Assembly: GCF_026210795.1 (NCBI RefSeq)
Contig: NC_089433.1
Location: 4,365,001 to 4,429,000, forward strand
DNA: 64,000 nt
Direction of reading: 5' to 3'
Source of the DNA: Rhizophagus irregularis
Lineage: Eukaryota > Glomeromycota > Glomeromycetes > Glomerales > Glomeraceae
A program made the translations under genes and the position numbers. The notes under the pieces were generated by a model. It made no database searches, had not been told where the DNA came from, and worked only from the letters and a program-made list of their open reading frames with translations. Shown here piece after piece: positions 45,914 through 56,919 of this stretch; position 1 is the first letter of the stretch; each line of letters starts with the position of its first letter.

Positions 45914-46146
45914 TTAGTCACGATTAAGATCTACAACTCGTGGCAAATAGTTAATTTTACTTAGTACGATTTACAAGTGTTACAGACGATTAAAATGAAT
46001 TTGCGACTCAATGCCCCAGAAAAATTTATTAAAAAGATGAAAAATTTTAGAAATTTTATTGTGAAAAACTTAGTGAAAAATTTATTACAAAAATATATTA
46101 GAAAATTATAGGGAAAATCAGAAAGAAGAAATTTTTTTTTTTTATT
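45914..46146. other. Short spacer after integrase
   Basis: AT-rich, between the convergent integrase and antisense genes. It contains a 10-base T run. Confidence 0.5.
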
Positions 46147-46840
46147 TAATCAACTTCTTCATAACTAGGATTAGAAGTAGAACCATTTGACAAAATTATA
46201 TTACATTCCTCAAAAAGCATTTGTTTTGCTTCTTCAAATGCTGCTTCAGCACGACCTCTACTACTCTGCAAGCTTATATTATGTGAAATTAATTGACAAA
46301 CTCCTTCTTCCAGACCTTCTATTGTTCGCTGTTGGTCGATGATTAACTTTTGGGCCTCCCATAATTTCTGCTGCTCTCCAGCCCAGATTTTATTATGAAA
46401 CTCCGTCTCGAGACTCTTATGGGCCCCATCTCCAGCAAATTTTCAAACTTCTCTTCAAGTTCTTCTTTTTCTTCTTTAGCTTTTGCAAGATCCTCTATTA
46501 GAAATAAAAATGGAGATTTATGGTCACTCCAAGTTAGTTAAAAACTAAGTGGATAAATCGATAGCACAAAAGAGTTCTACAGGTAGAGGCCTTTCAAGAC
46601 TTAAATATCCTAGAAGTACAAGTACCCCGTCTACAAGCTGCGCAAAATCAACCTTTCAAGAACTGGATATAAGGTCGAAACCCTGTCTACAGGCAATCAT
46701 ACCGTTCAAGAGACATCTTAAGAACCTTGCGTACAATACCCACCTTCAAGTTGACGAACTTTCATCTTACGCGCTTCTTTAAGCCTTTGAAATCTTGCTC
46801 GAGATTTCTGACGTGAGGTATTAGATCGATGACAAGTCAT
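46147..46840 (-). pseudogene. Antisense bZIP-like coiled-coil gene inside the LTR element
   Basis: Exon 1 (46840-46744) begins MTCHRSNTSRQKSRARFQRL and ends RQLE. It is joined by a 249-nt intron with the branch site TTAACTAAC and acceptor TAATAG to exon 2 (46494-46147), which continues in phase EDLAKAKEEKEELEEKFENL. A basic stretch followed by leucine heptads is the layout of a bZIP, although the usual Asn of the basic signature is not in place. One base in a GGGG run near 46432 shifts the frame to HKSLETEFHNKIWAGEQQKL and on to the end NPSYEEVD. The gene lies opposite in direction to Gag-Pol. It could be an antisense regulator such as retroelements sometimes carry. This is inference. Confidence 0.5.
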
Positions 46841-46844
46841 GATA

Positions 46845-47341
46845 GATAGATTAGTAGATAGATAGATAGGTAGACAAAGAAAATTTTGGAAAAATTTTGG
46901 GATAATATCAAAGATTTTACGTGAAGATAAGAAAAAGAGAAAGGGAAAAATTTAGACTTTATATAAGAAATAGGCACGACGCGAAAACACGTTAAGATCA
47001 GGCACAACAAAAATATTACGAAAAATCACGACGTGAAAAATTATGAAAAATGTGGACGCGTAAGACACGCAAAAATCACTTTTGAAAATATTTCTGGAAA
47101 GTTCTAGAGAAAAATGTGAAGATATTTTTAGAACAAGGAAAAATAATCTTAAAATAGAAAAACGCGGTTAAATAATTTAAGCGCTAAAAATAACTGATAG
47201 ATGTGGTGAAACATGATAAGTAATACAAAAACCTCATCAGAAATAAACAAAAATCTAATCAGCAAAATGATCTACAGGAATTTAAAACATATATATAGAT
47301 GTGGATAAGTTGACAAAAGAGTTTAAACCGCTTGAAGAAAA
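46845..47341. other. Non-coding stretch of the LTR element
   Basis: Begins with a GATAGATAGATAGG microsatellite (46845-46872). The rest has no supported frame and may be the promoter of the antisense gene. Confidence 0.5.
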
Positions 47342-47755
47342 ATGGATTTTTCAGAAATATTAGAAGATATTCAACAAACAACTTCAGAGGAAATTAATTT
47401 TCCACCACCGCCCTACATGGAAGAAGAAGATTTCCAAGTTAAATTCTCTGCAACTCTGAGAAGTGTAACGAAATCAATACGACTAAAAGATACACAATTG
47501 GCGATAATTAACTCTTTCTATTTAGGACAACTCCTAGACCAACTACCAACTCCTAGCGAACGATTGAAATACAAGCATAAAATGTCATTACATTATGCAA
47601 CAATTGTAGAAAAAACTTTTGATATTTTTGAGTTTTTTCCAGAACAAATCTTAAGGACGAAAAAACTAGACGTCCAAGTTATTAGAAAAATTACCAGACC
47701 TCAGATAAGGAGACTTAGAAATAATTTATTGATTTTCGCAGGAGCTGCAAATTAA
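47342..47755 (+). CDS. ORF3 of the LTR element, with a PPPPY motif
   Basis: A 137-residue intact frame just before the polypurine tract, starting MDFSEILEDIQQTTSEEINF. Residues 20-25 read FPPPPYMEEE, a PPxY-type motif like those that recruit WW-domain ubiquitin ligases and act as late-budding motifs in retroviral Gag. The rest is helical and ends basic (VIRKITRPQIRRLRNNLLIF). It has no match I can name. It is intact while Gag-Pol is broken, perhaps because it is short. Confidence 0.55.
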   Translation: MDFSEILEDIQQTTSEEINFPPPPYMEEEDFQVKFSATLRSVTKSIRLKDTQLAIINSFYLGQLLDQLPTPSERLKYKHKMSLHYATIVEKTFDIFEFFPEQILRTKKLDVQVIRKITRPQIRRLRNNLLIFAGAAN

Positions 47756-47766
47756 GAGGAGGAACC
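47754..47766 (+). other. Polypurine tract
   Basis: AAGAGGAGGAACC directly before the 3' LTR, the usual plus-strand primer site. Confidence 0.8.
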
Positions 47767-48319
47767 TGTTACCCCTAGTCACGTGTAGAGTTACAATTTA
47801 CTACGCCAGAAGATCATGTGGAAAATTAGGATCTACTGTGCCTAACTGTGCTAAGCCGACCTAGCCGCAGCCTACTTAGCCTATTATTTCTATTATATTT
47901 ATTATATTAATTATATTTAATATAATCGATATAATTATTTTATTTATTATATTTAATTTATTTATTATATTTATTATATTAGTTATATTTATTATATTAG
48001 TTATATTTCTTATATTTATTATATCTATTATATTTATTATATCTTTATATGTAGTAACTTTTATATAAATAACGTTGGTATTTTCCTTCGTTATAAAAAA
48101 AAAAAGTTCCTTCAGTTCGAATTAGTTAACCTTAGTTCCTATTAGTTCTTATTCTTGTAATTATAAAGTTCTATAATAAAGTATAACCTTTTACACTATA
48201 AACGAACTCCCTACTTTAAGCGTGTCTTGTTTGATTGGATTCCAGTCATAGTTAAACGTACTTAATCTCCCTGACTGCAAATCATAGTTAATCTATTCAA
48301 CGTACCAAATCGGTTAACA
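47767..48319 (+). repeat. 3' LTR
   Basis: 553 bp, matching the 5' LTR with about two extra TTATATTTA-type units. Confidence 0.95.
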
Positions 48320-51184
48320 GCGCTTCATAATATTGTTAGATATTAGAGAACTATCAGAACCAGTATTGAAAATTGTCGTAGGAATAACTAAAGATTTTTC
48401 ACTCTCAGGTGCGACTACTTTAGTCTTAATAGTGACTACATCACTTGCAGACTTGCGGTTAACAATTCCAATACCTGCTATAGAAGACCATAAGTCATTA
48501 TTACATATAACATCATCATTTTTACGGATTAAATTTGCAGCCATACTATTAGTTACAACCGAAATCATAGGATGAAGGATAGATGTGAAAAGGTCCTTAA
48601 CATTATCCCAAACTTTTTCACATGTTTTTATCGAGGGTTCTCCTTTAAGCTGACTGAGTACTGGTTCTTTATAATTAATGAATTCAGCATTCAGAGCATT
48701 GTAAGCAGATATAACAGTCTCTTTTGGTACAGCATTAACGAAGGATTGAACCAGAAACTTTAAGAGTTGTATAAAAACCTCAAAGATAATACGATGCCTT
48801 TCAAGTTGTGATTTTTTCTTATCAGTAGGCTTTTTGTCTACACGTTTCCTTTCTGTAGACTTTTTTTTTAATCCATAGCAAGCATGTCTAGAGTCTGAAT
48901 CACTATCAGAGAAGTCAGAGGAGTCAGAGGCATCAGAAGAGTTAGAGGAATCAGAGGAGTCATGTGCATAATTTGTTTTCCTCTTTCCCTTCTTAGATTT
49001 TAGACAGGAACTCTTAGTATGACCAGATTTTCCACAACTTGAGCATTTCTTTGCTAATTTCTTTGGTTTACGTGTACCTGAACTTATACCAAATACCTGA
49101 TTACCACAGTAAATATGGTCAGATGGTAAATTTTTATTAAGTTCTGTATCAATAAATATTTTAAGATCACTAAGGGTTACTTTACTTATATCGATATCTC
49201 TTGGAAGACCTAATTTATATGCTAAAGCAAGTAATCTCTGAAATGATGTATCATTTTGAGGACTTGAAAATGGACTAGAAGATGGTACTGGTACTGCAGA
49301 TGATCTAGCCGTAGTCATAGGAATTTTAGAATTTATAAGATTCTCAATATCTGCTAAAGTTGGACCCTGATATGTAACTATAGGAGTAGGTGGCATATCT
49401 GTCCTGTATTTCTCAACTTCTTCCAATTTATTCAGAATAGATGCAACTGAATTTTCTAAACCAATACGTCGCGCATCCAACTTATTTTCACTGGAAAGAC
49501 CATTTAAGAACTGTTGCCGTACTAATTCATTCTGATTTACCTCTGGAAGAGTTGGATATGCAAGTCTAACCATTTTTCGTAATTTAGAATAGAATCGGCT
49601 TACAGTATCACTACCCTGAACAATAGCATTAAATGCAAGCTTAGACTTTTCAGATGTTATAGTAGGGAAGTAATGCTTAAAACGATATATTAATTGTCCA
49701 ATACGTATTCCAGGAGCCACAATTGTACCTCCATTATTAGCATTAGGATTATTAACAGCTATATCAGTAGGACGACCCTCGGCTATTGACCAATCTTCAT
49801 CCCATACAGTATGATCAGGTATAAAATTAGCACCAGTAATAGTATTAACTGCAGCTGCTTGTCCATGTAATACACCAGCCTCTCCACAAAATTGATTCGC
49901 CGCTACAGCCTGTATAGCGCCATTATTCAAAGCATTAAAAGCAGCAAGATTGGCCATACCAGTATTATCCAGAAGATTTATACATTCCCAATTTTTTCCT
50001 TTGATATGTATTTCATACCAATCTCTAGCATCATCTTCAAGTAAAGTTTCAAAGATCCCATGAATCTTAACACGAGTCCTAGCATTAGCAGCAGGATCAA
50101 GTCCAGCAGACTCATACCATTGCCTGAATTCTTGAAGCCAAAGTTCTGGATCTTCACCAGATGCTCCTCTAAATTTTTTAGGTGCATATCCTGCCATTAT
50201 AGGTTGTTGTATTACCGGAGGGTTATTTTGTAATGCTAGAATCTGTTGATTCAAATTATTGACCTGATTTTGCAAATTTTGACCATGATTGCGACAGTTT
50301 AAAAATTGCCCTCTCCATGCTCGAGCTTGCTGAATGATACCATTAGCCCGCCTTCTACTTCGCTCTGTTTCAGTATTATAGCGCTGTAATAATCTATGAG
50401 CATTTCTTCTACTCTCATCACGTTCTCTCTGGACATTAGCTAGTTGGATTTGACTGTTAGCAAATTGAGCCTGGATGTTAGCCAATTGGATCTGAGTATT
50501 TTGTGTAAGGGCTTCCCAATGTTAGCGATGACGCACTTCATTTGCATATGCATCCTCATAAGTACGTCTTGTTCTCAGTATAGTAGCACGTGTATTATTA
50601 AGTTCTTGTCTAAGATATTCTTCACGGTTATGTGCATCATCTAACAAACCTTCAAGTCTATCCTCCATATTATCTTGATCTTCTATAATATTTCGCAACT
50701 CATTAGCATATCGGATAATGGCATCAAGACTATCATTTGCAGTGTTAAATAAATGATTTATATGAGGGTGTGCTGCAATAGTTGTACGATCAAGGTGAAT
50801 ACGAATACCAGCTACACTATTTGCTATAGTTGTCCGATTATTTAAGATTTCTGTAATAGGATCAGGAGGAATTGCTGCCATGTTTTTCCGTTGTCTATTA
50901 GCAAGTTCTTTTATTCGATCTTTAAGTTGAATATTTAGAGTATCAACTTCAATCAGCTGACGTTCTAATACTTGAAGCCCTTCCTCCTTTAGTGATGCCG
51001 TTTCTAATGCTTTCTTAAGCTTTGCACGCAACTCAGCATTTTTTTGCCTAAGTTCTTCTATCTCAGATTTATGACCCTCGATTACACCATACAGGTATTT
51101 TATATATTGCTCTTGTGATTGCAATGTATGTGCAAGTTTTGTAATCTGTATCTTTAACGATGTATCTTCCATTGCCAGTTTCAC
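48320..51184 (-). pseudogene. Coiled-coil/Gag-like/protease-like polyprotein of the Maverick, 5' part
   Basis: The frame starts MKLAMEDTSLKIQITKLAHT at 51184 (or the inner Met at 51172). A long coiled coil (51184-50270) contains one TAA at about 50519, then continues through NIQAQFANSQIQLANVQRE. A retroviral-Gag-like core follows (ASGEDPELWLQEFRQWYESA and LLEDDARDWYEIHI), with RFKHYFPTITSEKSKLAFNA and FYSKLRKMVRLAYPTLPEV. Next is a zinc knuckle CSSCGKSGHTKSSC (C-x2-C-x4-H-x4-C). The block ends in the start of a retropepsin-like domain, TTIFNTGSDSSLISNNIM, where Asn replaces the catalytic Asp. The Ty3 element at 38776-48319 cuts it here. The 3' part is at 38775-38340. No reverse transcriptase and no LTRs accompany it, so it behaves as a Maverick gene. 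It could be a Gag captured from a retroelement. Confidence 0.7.
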
Positions 51185-52890
51185 AGATTTTTATAGACCC
51201 TACATTTAATAAACAAATCGAACAAAATTATATCCTTCAACAAATCTATTACCATCCATGTGGATATTATCGTACTCCTGAAAAACTTTGGGCTAAAGTG
51301 CAAGCTGAGGGCCATGATTTTAACATATCTGATATTACAGAGTGGTTGCATTGTCACCCACGTCTGCCACCCGTGGATAAACACTTCTTTCTCATTTAAC
51401 TTTATTTCTCGTTACTTTGCTTGGTTTAGATTTTATTTTTCTTTTAACTTCTCGCTTTTCTTCTCATACATCCGTAGTATTTATTCTCAATACTACTGCT
51501 CATTCATAATATTCCCAAAATATTATGCTGCCTGTAATATTTATTCTTTCAAATATTACCATCTTATTTCTTATAAACTGCGAGAGTTCTCCTAACTTCT
51601 TATATTTCATACAATAAAATGAGAATAACTCCTTTTACTTTACTTTTCTGGACTTAATAATAATATTAATTAATTCTCAAGCATACAATGAGCATATTCA
51701 AGATAACTTTTAATAATTAATATTTATTTTATTAAATTTGAGTCAAAACTGACTGCAGAATTCCTAACGAATCCCACCTATATTTATACATTTTTAAGAA
51801 AATTATTTCTACTATTTCTAACTTTTCTACTAATAAAAATTTAAGAACAATAAGAAAATAAAGATGTATTATCATATGACTATCTCGTGACTAAACTAAA
51901 CTAAACTATAAATATTATTTTATCAGTTAATTATTTATCCATCAGTTAATTATTTATCCTTGTTCTATTTGGTCTTTTATCCATCTGCTCACGTGATTAT
52001 CCTGATTTCTCGGGTTACAGCATAAACAGGCTATATGGCAAATACACTCACCTATACCCAAGTATGTTCCACAGGTTTCTTTTAATAAGATTACTCGACC
52101 AAATATGTATCATCAAGCAGATATCTTATATATGCCCTATGATACTGTAGATAGAAAGCTGTATAAATACTGTCTGAATATTGTAAATGTTGCTAGCCGA
52201 TATAAAGCTTAAGTACCTCTAGAAGATCGCAGCTCTGCACATATTGCTAAGGCATTTAAAAAGATTTATAGCAAAGCAGACTGCCCGCTTATTTGGCCAA
52301 GAGTTTTACAAGTAGATGGGGGATCAGAATTTAAGGATGAAGTTATCCGATTAATGGATGAAAAAGGTGTACGTATTCAGGTGGGTACTACTCATAAGAG
52401 TCAGGCTATTGTTGAACGGTATAATCGAACTTTAGCAGAGAGACTTTTCAAAATACAGGATGCAAAGGAACTCCTTACAGAAGGTGTGAATACTGCCTGG
52501 GTTAAGAACCTTTCTGATATTGTGAATGAGCTAAATAATTCTAATACTCGTCTGCTAGGTATGTCTCCAGTTGAGGCAATCCAGAAAGATCAAGTGTATG
52601 CACTACCTTCAAAAATTTGGAAGGATAGACCTGTAAGTGCAGAAGAAATACGTTTACCAGCTGGTTCTCTTGTAAGATACTTACTTGATAACTCAGATTA
52701 CCGAGGTAGGAGACGTGCAACTGATCCAATATGGTCTACTAAAGTTTATACAATTGAATCTTCCACAGTTGTTGATGGGCAGCCGGTTATATATAGGTTA
52801 TCTGATGGACCTAAAAAAATATTTACTCGAGAAGAATTATTAGTTGTGCCATCTGATACTATGCTGCCTCCTACTCATATATTATATTAA
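51160..52890 (+). pseudogene. Maverick integrase, interrupted by a solo LTR
   Basis: The frame starts MYLPLPVSQIFIDPTFNKQI and reads to ITEWLH at 51351. The solo LTR (51352-52019) intervenes, and the frame resumes KQAIWQIHSPIPKYVPQVSF after the GCAT duplication. Catalytic residues are ADILYMPYD (first Asp), LQVDGGSEF (second Asp) and AIVERYNRTLAERL (Glu). The C-terminal part (GSLVRYLLDNSDYRGRRRAT ... VIYRLSDGPKKIFTREELLV) is the chromodomain-like tail usual in Polinton integrases. A TAA at about 52210 interrupts ASRYKA-VPLEDR. Its start overlaps the head of the divergent polyprotein gene by up to 25 bp. Its 3' end converges on the DNA polymerase gene with a 4-bp overlap. Confidence 0.9.
51352..52019 (-). 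mobile_element. Solo LTR, family 2 (second copy)
   Basis: 668 bp, the reverse complement of the copy at 3798-4467 with a low level of differences. Flanking duplication GCAT at 51348-51351 and 52020-52023. It interrupts the N-terminal part of the Maverick integrase. Confidence 0.95.
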
Positions 52891-55800
52891 TTTTCAAGTT
52901 GTGGTATCCTATAGTCTCCATGTGCATACATTGTGATATTATCTTGTGCAATCCATTTTTTATCATCCATAGGGGATAACCCCACCTTCGACATTTCTAT
53001 AACATTTATGGCATGTCTATCAGATCGGATTGCTCTAAAGGTGACTGTATCATTATGTTTAGGATCAAAGAGTGCCTTATTATACCGCTCATGGTGGAAC
53101 TCTTTTTTAACTACCTTTGAGGGGACACCTTTAGCCTTACAGATACCATGTTTTGGATTGGTGGTCTCATCCCCTACCTTGAGAATGGAGTACATTTTGG
53201 GACGGAGGCCAATAAATTCTGCTATAACTGCTCCATTACATTCATCCTTAAATTTTCCTGGGATTTTCATATTTATGTCAGTCTTATCACCTAATGCTTT
53301 TCGTACAGGATGATCTTTAGGATAATCACTGAAGTCAAATTGGTCTGCCATATCTATAAGGTCTGCATTAATATCCTCAGTTTGGATTTGTACAAAAAGT
53401 GAGTCTGTGTCTGTATAACATAACTGGATTTTTTCACCATATCGTACTTTACGAGTATTATAGTAGAATTGATACATACAGAGCTTCGAGAGATCAAGTA
53501 CACTCATACCCACATATGTTGGATGGTTAAGCATTACCTCCACTTTTCGTTGGTAGATTGCAACAAGATTTTCTGAGAATATTTTACGACCCTTGAATGC
53601 AGGATCTGAGGTAAGCTTTTTATATTTCTTGGGATGGGTTTGGGGTTGTACTACTGAGACACGTACACGTTTCCTGAGATTTTCCATAGTTTTACCAAAT
53701 ACACTATTATTCATGAGTTTATAGAAGTCCTTCTCAAAATCGTTTTTAGCCTTAGCATGTTCAGCGGTGTTAAATTCTATGTATGGTTTTATCCATGGAG
53801 CCTGCTCGAATTTTATAGCTTTATAGACCTTCTTGATTACTAAGCCCTGGCTAACATAATACTGGAGATTTCTATAATGAACTACATATTCATCCTTATC
53901 AAATAGGTTAGGAATGAGCTTATCCGTGGGTGTATATCGTTGTCCTGAACGTGCTATTATTTCCTGCTGCTTTTTACTAAGCCATTCCTTCTTAACCTTC
54001 ATTCGTTCTGGTGCAAGGGGGTAATCTGTGTGTTGTGAATGGAGGGCTTGGGGATATTCCAGTTTAACTTTAAGGATATATCCTTCAGAAGAATCGTCTG
54101 GTATTTCATTACTTTCTATTTGCCTTTGAATGTTAGATAACTCGTTTTCCTCCTTTATCCAGTGGAAGTTACCTGTAGGTAAGTATTGCAACATGGCCCA
54201 TCCATATAGGTTATTTGCATCTAAGTATAGAATAGATGACTTGGGCTTATTTGCGGTCCATTTACCTTCTCCCATACCTGGATTATTTGCACGAGCATAT
54301 CGTTTACTTACCATAGAGATTCCACCACGTAATCCTTGTTCTACCATCATGTACATGTCCTGATCAGTTATAAGATCCAATCTTTGCCCTGTCATTAAGA
54401 ATAGTGCATCCCATGCGAAGCCTGGTGTTAAATAGTACCAGAGAGGATCTAACCCATATTTTTTCAAGGCCATTTCTCGGAAATTCTGAAATATATCGGC
54501 TAGTAGGAGGACGTCAGTTTTGAGATAAATGTCATGATAATCTTGCATTGTTTTACATCCTGCTTTTTCCCATACATACTGTGCATATTCGTATTCTTTA
54601 TCACTAATGTGGGTTCATTAAGTTAGCTATAGAATGCTCCTTTAGGTGGTAAACTAGTTTTCTCGAACTTTTTCCAGTCATCCATGTATTCATATGGGTA
54701 GACACCTTTCTTAAGATAAATCTCGAGTAATTCAGGTGGTATTTGACTTCGTGTTATTTTAAAGTTTTCAGGATGTGCAAAGCATCTACCTGCATCAATT
54801 CGCCATAAGTGTTGTGGATTACTACATTCTTGTGCTCTACATTTTTCTGCGCCTAGGTTGGATGCTAATTTGTCGAGACTTGATTTCATGAATTGTAAGC
54901 TGTCTATAAATCGGAGGGAACCTAACTTGAATGCCATATACTTTTCCATGTTATAAGGGATAGGATCAATATCATCCTCACATTCCATTGCACCAATTCC
55001 TTGCATAATTATGTATCCATCATATCCTGATAAATTGTGAAAGATTACTGGGATATGCATTTCACGAGGTTTTATGGATAAGTCAAGATTGCATCCTTTA
55101 TGTGCTGCACCTCGATACCTTCCTGTAATATGGCAGTGGTCTCTTACTTTATTTCCATTTAAGGGGTTGCGACATATCCAGCAGTTTATTGCATTATCAT
55201 AACTTACTTGCTCTTGAGTTGTTAACGGCATCATTTCCATTGGGTTTCTGAATTCATTGCGAATTGCTTCAGCCTCATTTAGCATTTCGATTACAAATTT
55301 TTGTGCTGCATTTTCTCCTATAAATATCTTCTGTGATTCACTTACACCATCATATCTTACCTTAATATATGAGTATAAGCAGGGGATTTGCTCTTGTACT
55401 TTCTTGGTTTTCTTATCTTTGTCTTCATCTGTGGGTGGTATGTCCATTACTAGGGCTTCAAAGTCTGCAACAAAGTAATATGGGACTTGCATGCGGCGTT
55501 TCCAGTTCTTGAATTCATATATATCATTTCCTTTCTTTACTGATGGCATTCGGTCTGCTTGTGGGGTTTTCTTTAATCCTCGACATATTGCTACATGTTT
55601 GTTATGGATTTCTTGTTGATGTGTGAAGTGGGAGATACACCATCGGCAGATAAATGTTGCATGTCCATCTTTTGTACGTTTATTTACTAAACGGCTCATA
55701 TTCTTAATCCAGCAATAGTGCTGCTTTTTCCCGTTACTGATAAGTACTAAATCTATTATTTTACGGCCCTCTGCATCATCCCTATCGGTAACATATATTG

Positions 55801-56782
55801 GACATAGGCGGTGGTCACGCCATTCACAGATGCAGAGGGCAATAGTTGGGTTCTGTCGCTCAAATCTTCTTAGAATTACCTCATCAGCTTGTACTGGAAA
55901 TTTGATACCTTCAAAGTTTAACTCATTTACATACTCCTTATACTTGGAAATTCTTTCTGCGTTCTTTTCTACTGGATGTAATGCTGCTAGGATTGCCCAC
56001 TGGAAGCATTTGTCATCATCATTAGCTGGATTTACTACTCCCTTTTTCGTGGCAAGATCTTTTGGGAGTGGTATATGTCCTGCTCCTGTGGGTGGTTGGA
56101 ATTGCGAGATTTCTATAAATATTTTTTCTACACGATAGAATTCCCAACCTGATCCGTAATTTACATAGTCTTTTACTTTCTGCATGATTCTTGCTAATGC
56201 AAAGTTAAATGTACCATTAATATCTGTTAATGGTAGGATTGGCATATTGCGAGTTTTAAATGGTATGTTATATCTGTAGATATACTCTACTCCATCATCT
56301 TCACTAAAGTTACCATCTCCGAATAATCCCTCAAGGTAAGAATCTAAATGTCTTATTGTGACAAATATTCCAATTCTTACTTTTATTGATCCCAATCGAT
56401 TTCTTTCATCCCGAAGAATATTCTGGATTGTTTGACTGTGTGCTGTAAGAAATGAAGCATAGTCATGCTCTCCAGGTGTTCCTATAGCAATATCAGCCGT
56501 AAAGTTTGAGTCTGTTAACTCCTTTCCTATACGTACCTGATCACGACGTTCAAAGACTACCTCATAATGTGGGTCTGGGTCAATTTGCATTATGCGGGTT
56601 ATCTCTTCATTGGTTGCCGCCACTTGTGCTTCACGGATTTGGCGGATCTTATCCTCATATTCCTGCAATTTTGCATTTGAGCGGGGATATGGGATGGACT
56701 TGACAGGTACCTGCTTGAGTTCAGCTAGAACTGATCGGGTGACTTGTCTGTATTGGGCACTTCTTGCTTGATGTGTTGACAT
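52887..56782 (-). pseudogene. Protein-primed-type DNA polymerase B of the Maverick
   Basis: The N-terminal half (56782-54623) starts MSTHQARSAQYRQVTRSVLA. It has exonuclease motifs YYFVADFEALV (about residue 440) and FHNLSGYDGYIIM (about 580), with a zinc/HNH-like insert between them, CWICRNPLNGNKVRDHCHIT ... CNLDL. The C-terminal half (54548-52887) has exonuclease III YLKTDVLLLADIF, motif A YLDANNLYGWAM, motif B FYKLMNNSVFGKTMENL and motif C CYTDTDSLF. The halves are split by a TAA at 54620-54622 and a one-base loss near 54608, so about 1290 residues would be needed for a working enzyme. The shared upstream motif and TATAAAAAG box lie before the start. This polymerase replicates the Maverick genome. 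Confidence 0.92.
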
Positions 56783-56804
56783 CTTGTAAACTTTTTATAC
56801 TCCT

Positions 56805-56827
56805 CTTTTATTCAATTACATTTTTTC
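56805..56827 (-). promoter_or_regulatory. Shared Maverick upstream motif, copy 2 (polymerase gene)
   Basis: The same 23-bp block as 18891-18913, again followed by a TATAAAAAG box and GTTTACAAG directly before the start codon of the DNA polymerase gene at 56782. This copy is not inside an inverted repeat, so its conservation is not explained by the ends being copies of each other. Confidence 0.7.
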
Positions 56828-56919
56828 TGAAAATAAAATTAATTGTTCGCCTACCCTATAAGGATAAAAAAAGATGAAGGCGGGTTAATATCGCCTTCTA
56901 AAATTTATCTGGATATAAT

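Larger units (their letters stand above)
38776..48319 (+). mobile_element. Ty3-type LTR retrotransposon, 9.5 kb
   Basis: LTRs at 38776-39309 and 47767-48319 (TGTTACCCC ... GGTTAACA), a primer-binding site at 39312, a polypurine tract at 47754-47766, and a near-perfect 4-bp duplication (GCGA/GCGC). Gene order is Gag, protease, reverse transcriptase, RNase H, a Cys/His-rich insert, integrase, an antisense coiled-coil gene, and a sense ORF3. It inserted into the protease-like domain of the Maverick polyprotein on the opposite strand. Two TGA stops and two frame changes make it non-functional as read. The LTRs are nearly identical apart from the TTATATTTA repeat number, so the insertion is fairly recent. 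Confidence 0.95.

Noticed and set aside
48320-51184. The Gag-like polyprotein as a separate LTR retrotransposon inserted into the Maverick
   Set aside because: No LTR pair, no reverse transcriptase, no duplication around it, and its 5' end overlaps the integrase start. Kept as a Maverick gene with the caveat that it may have been captured.
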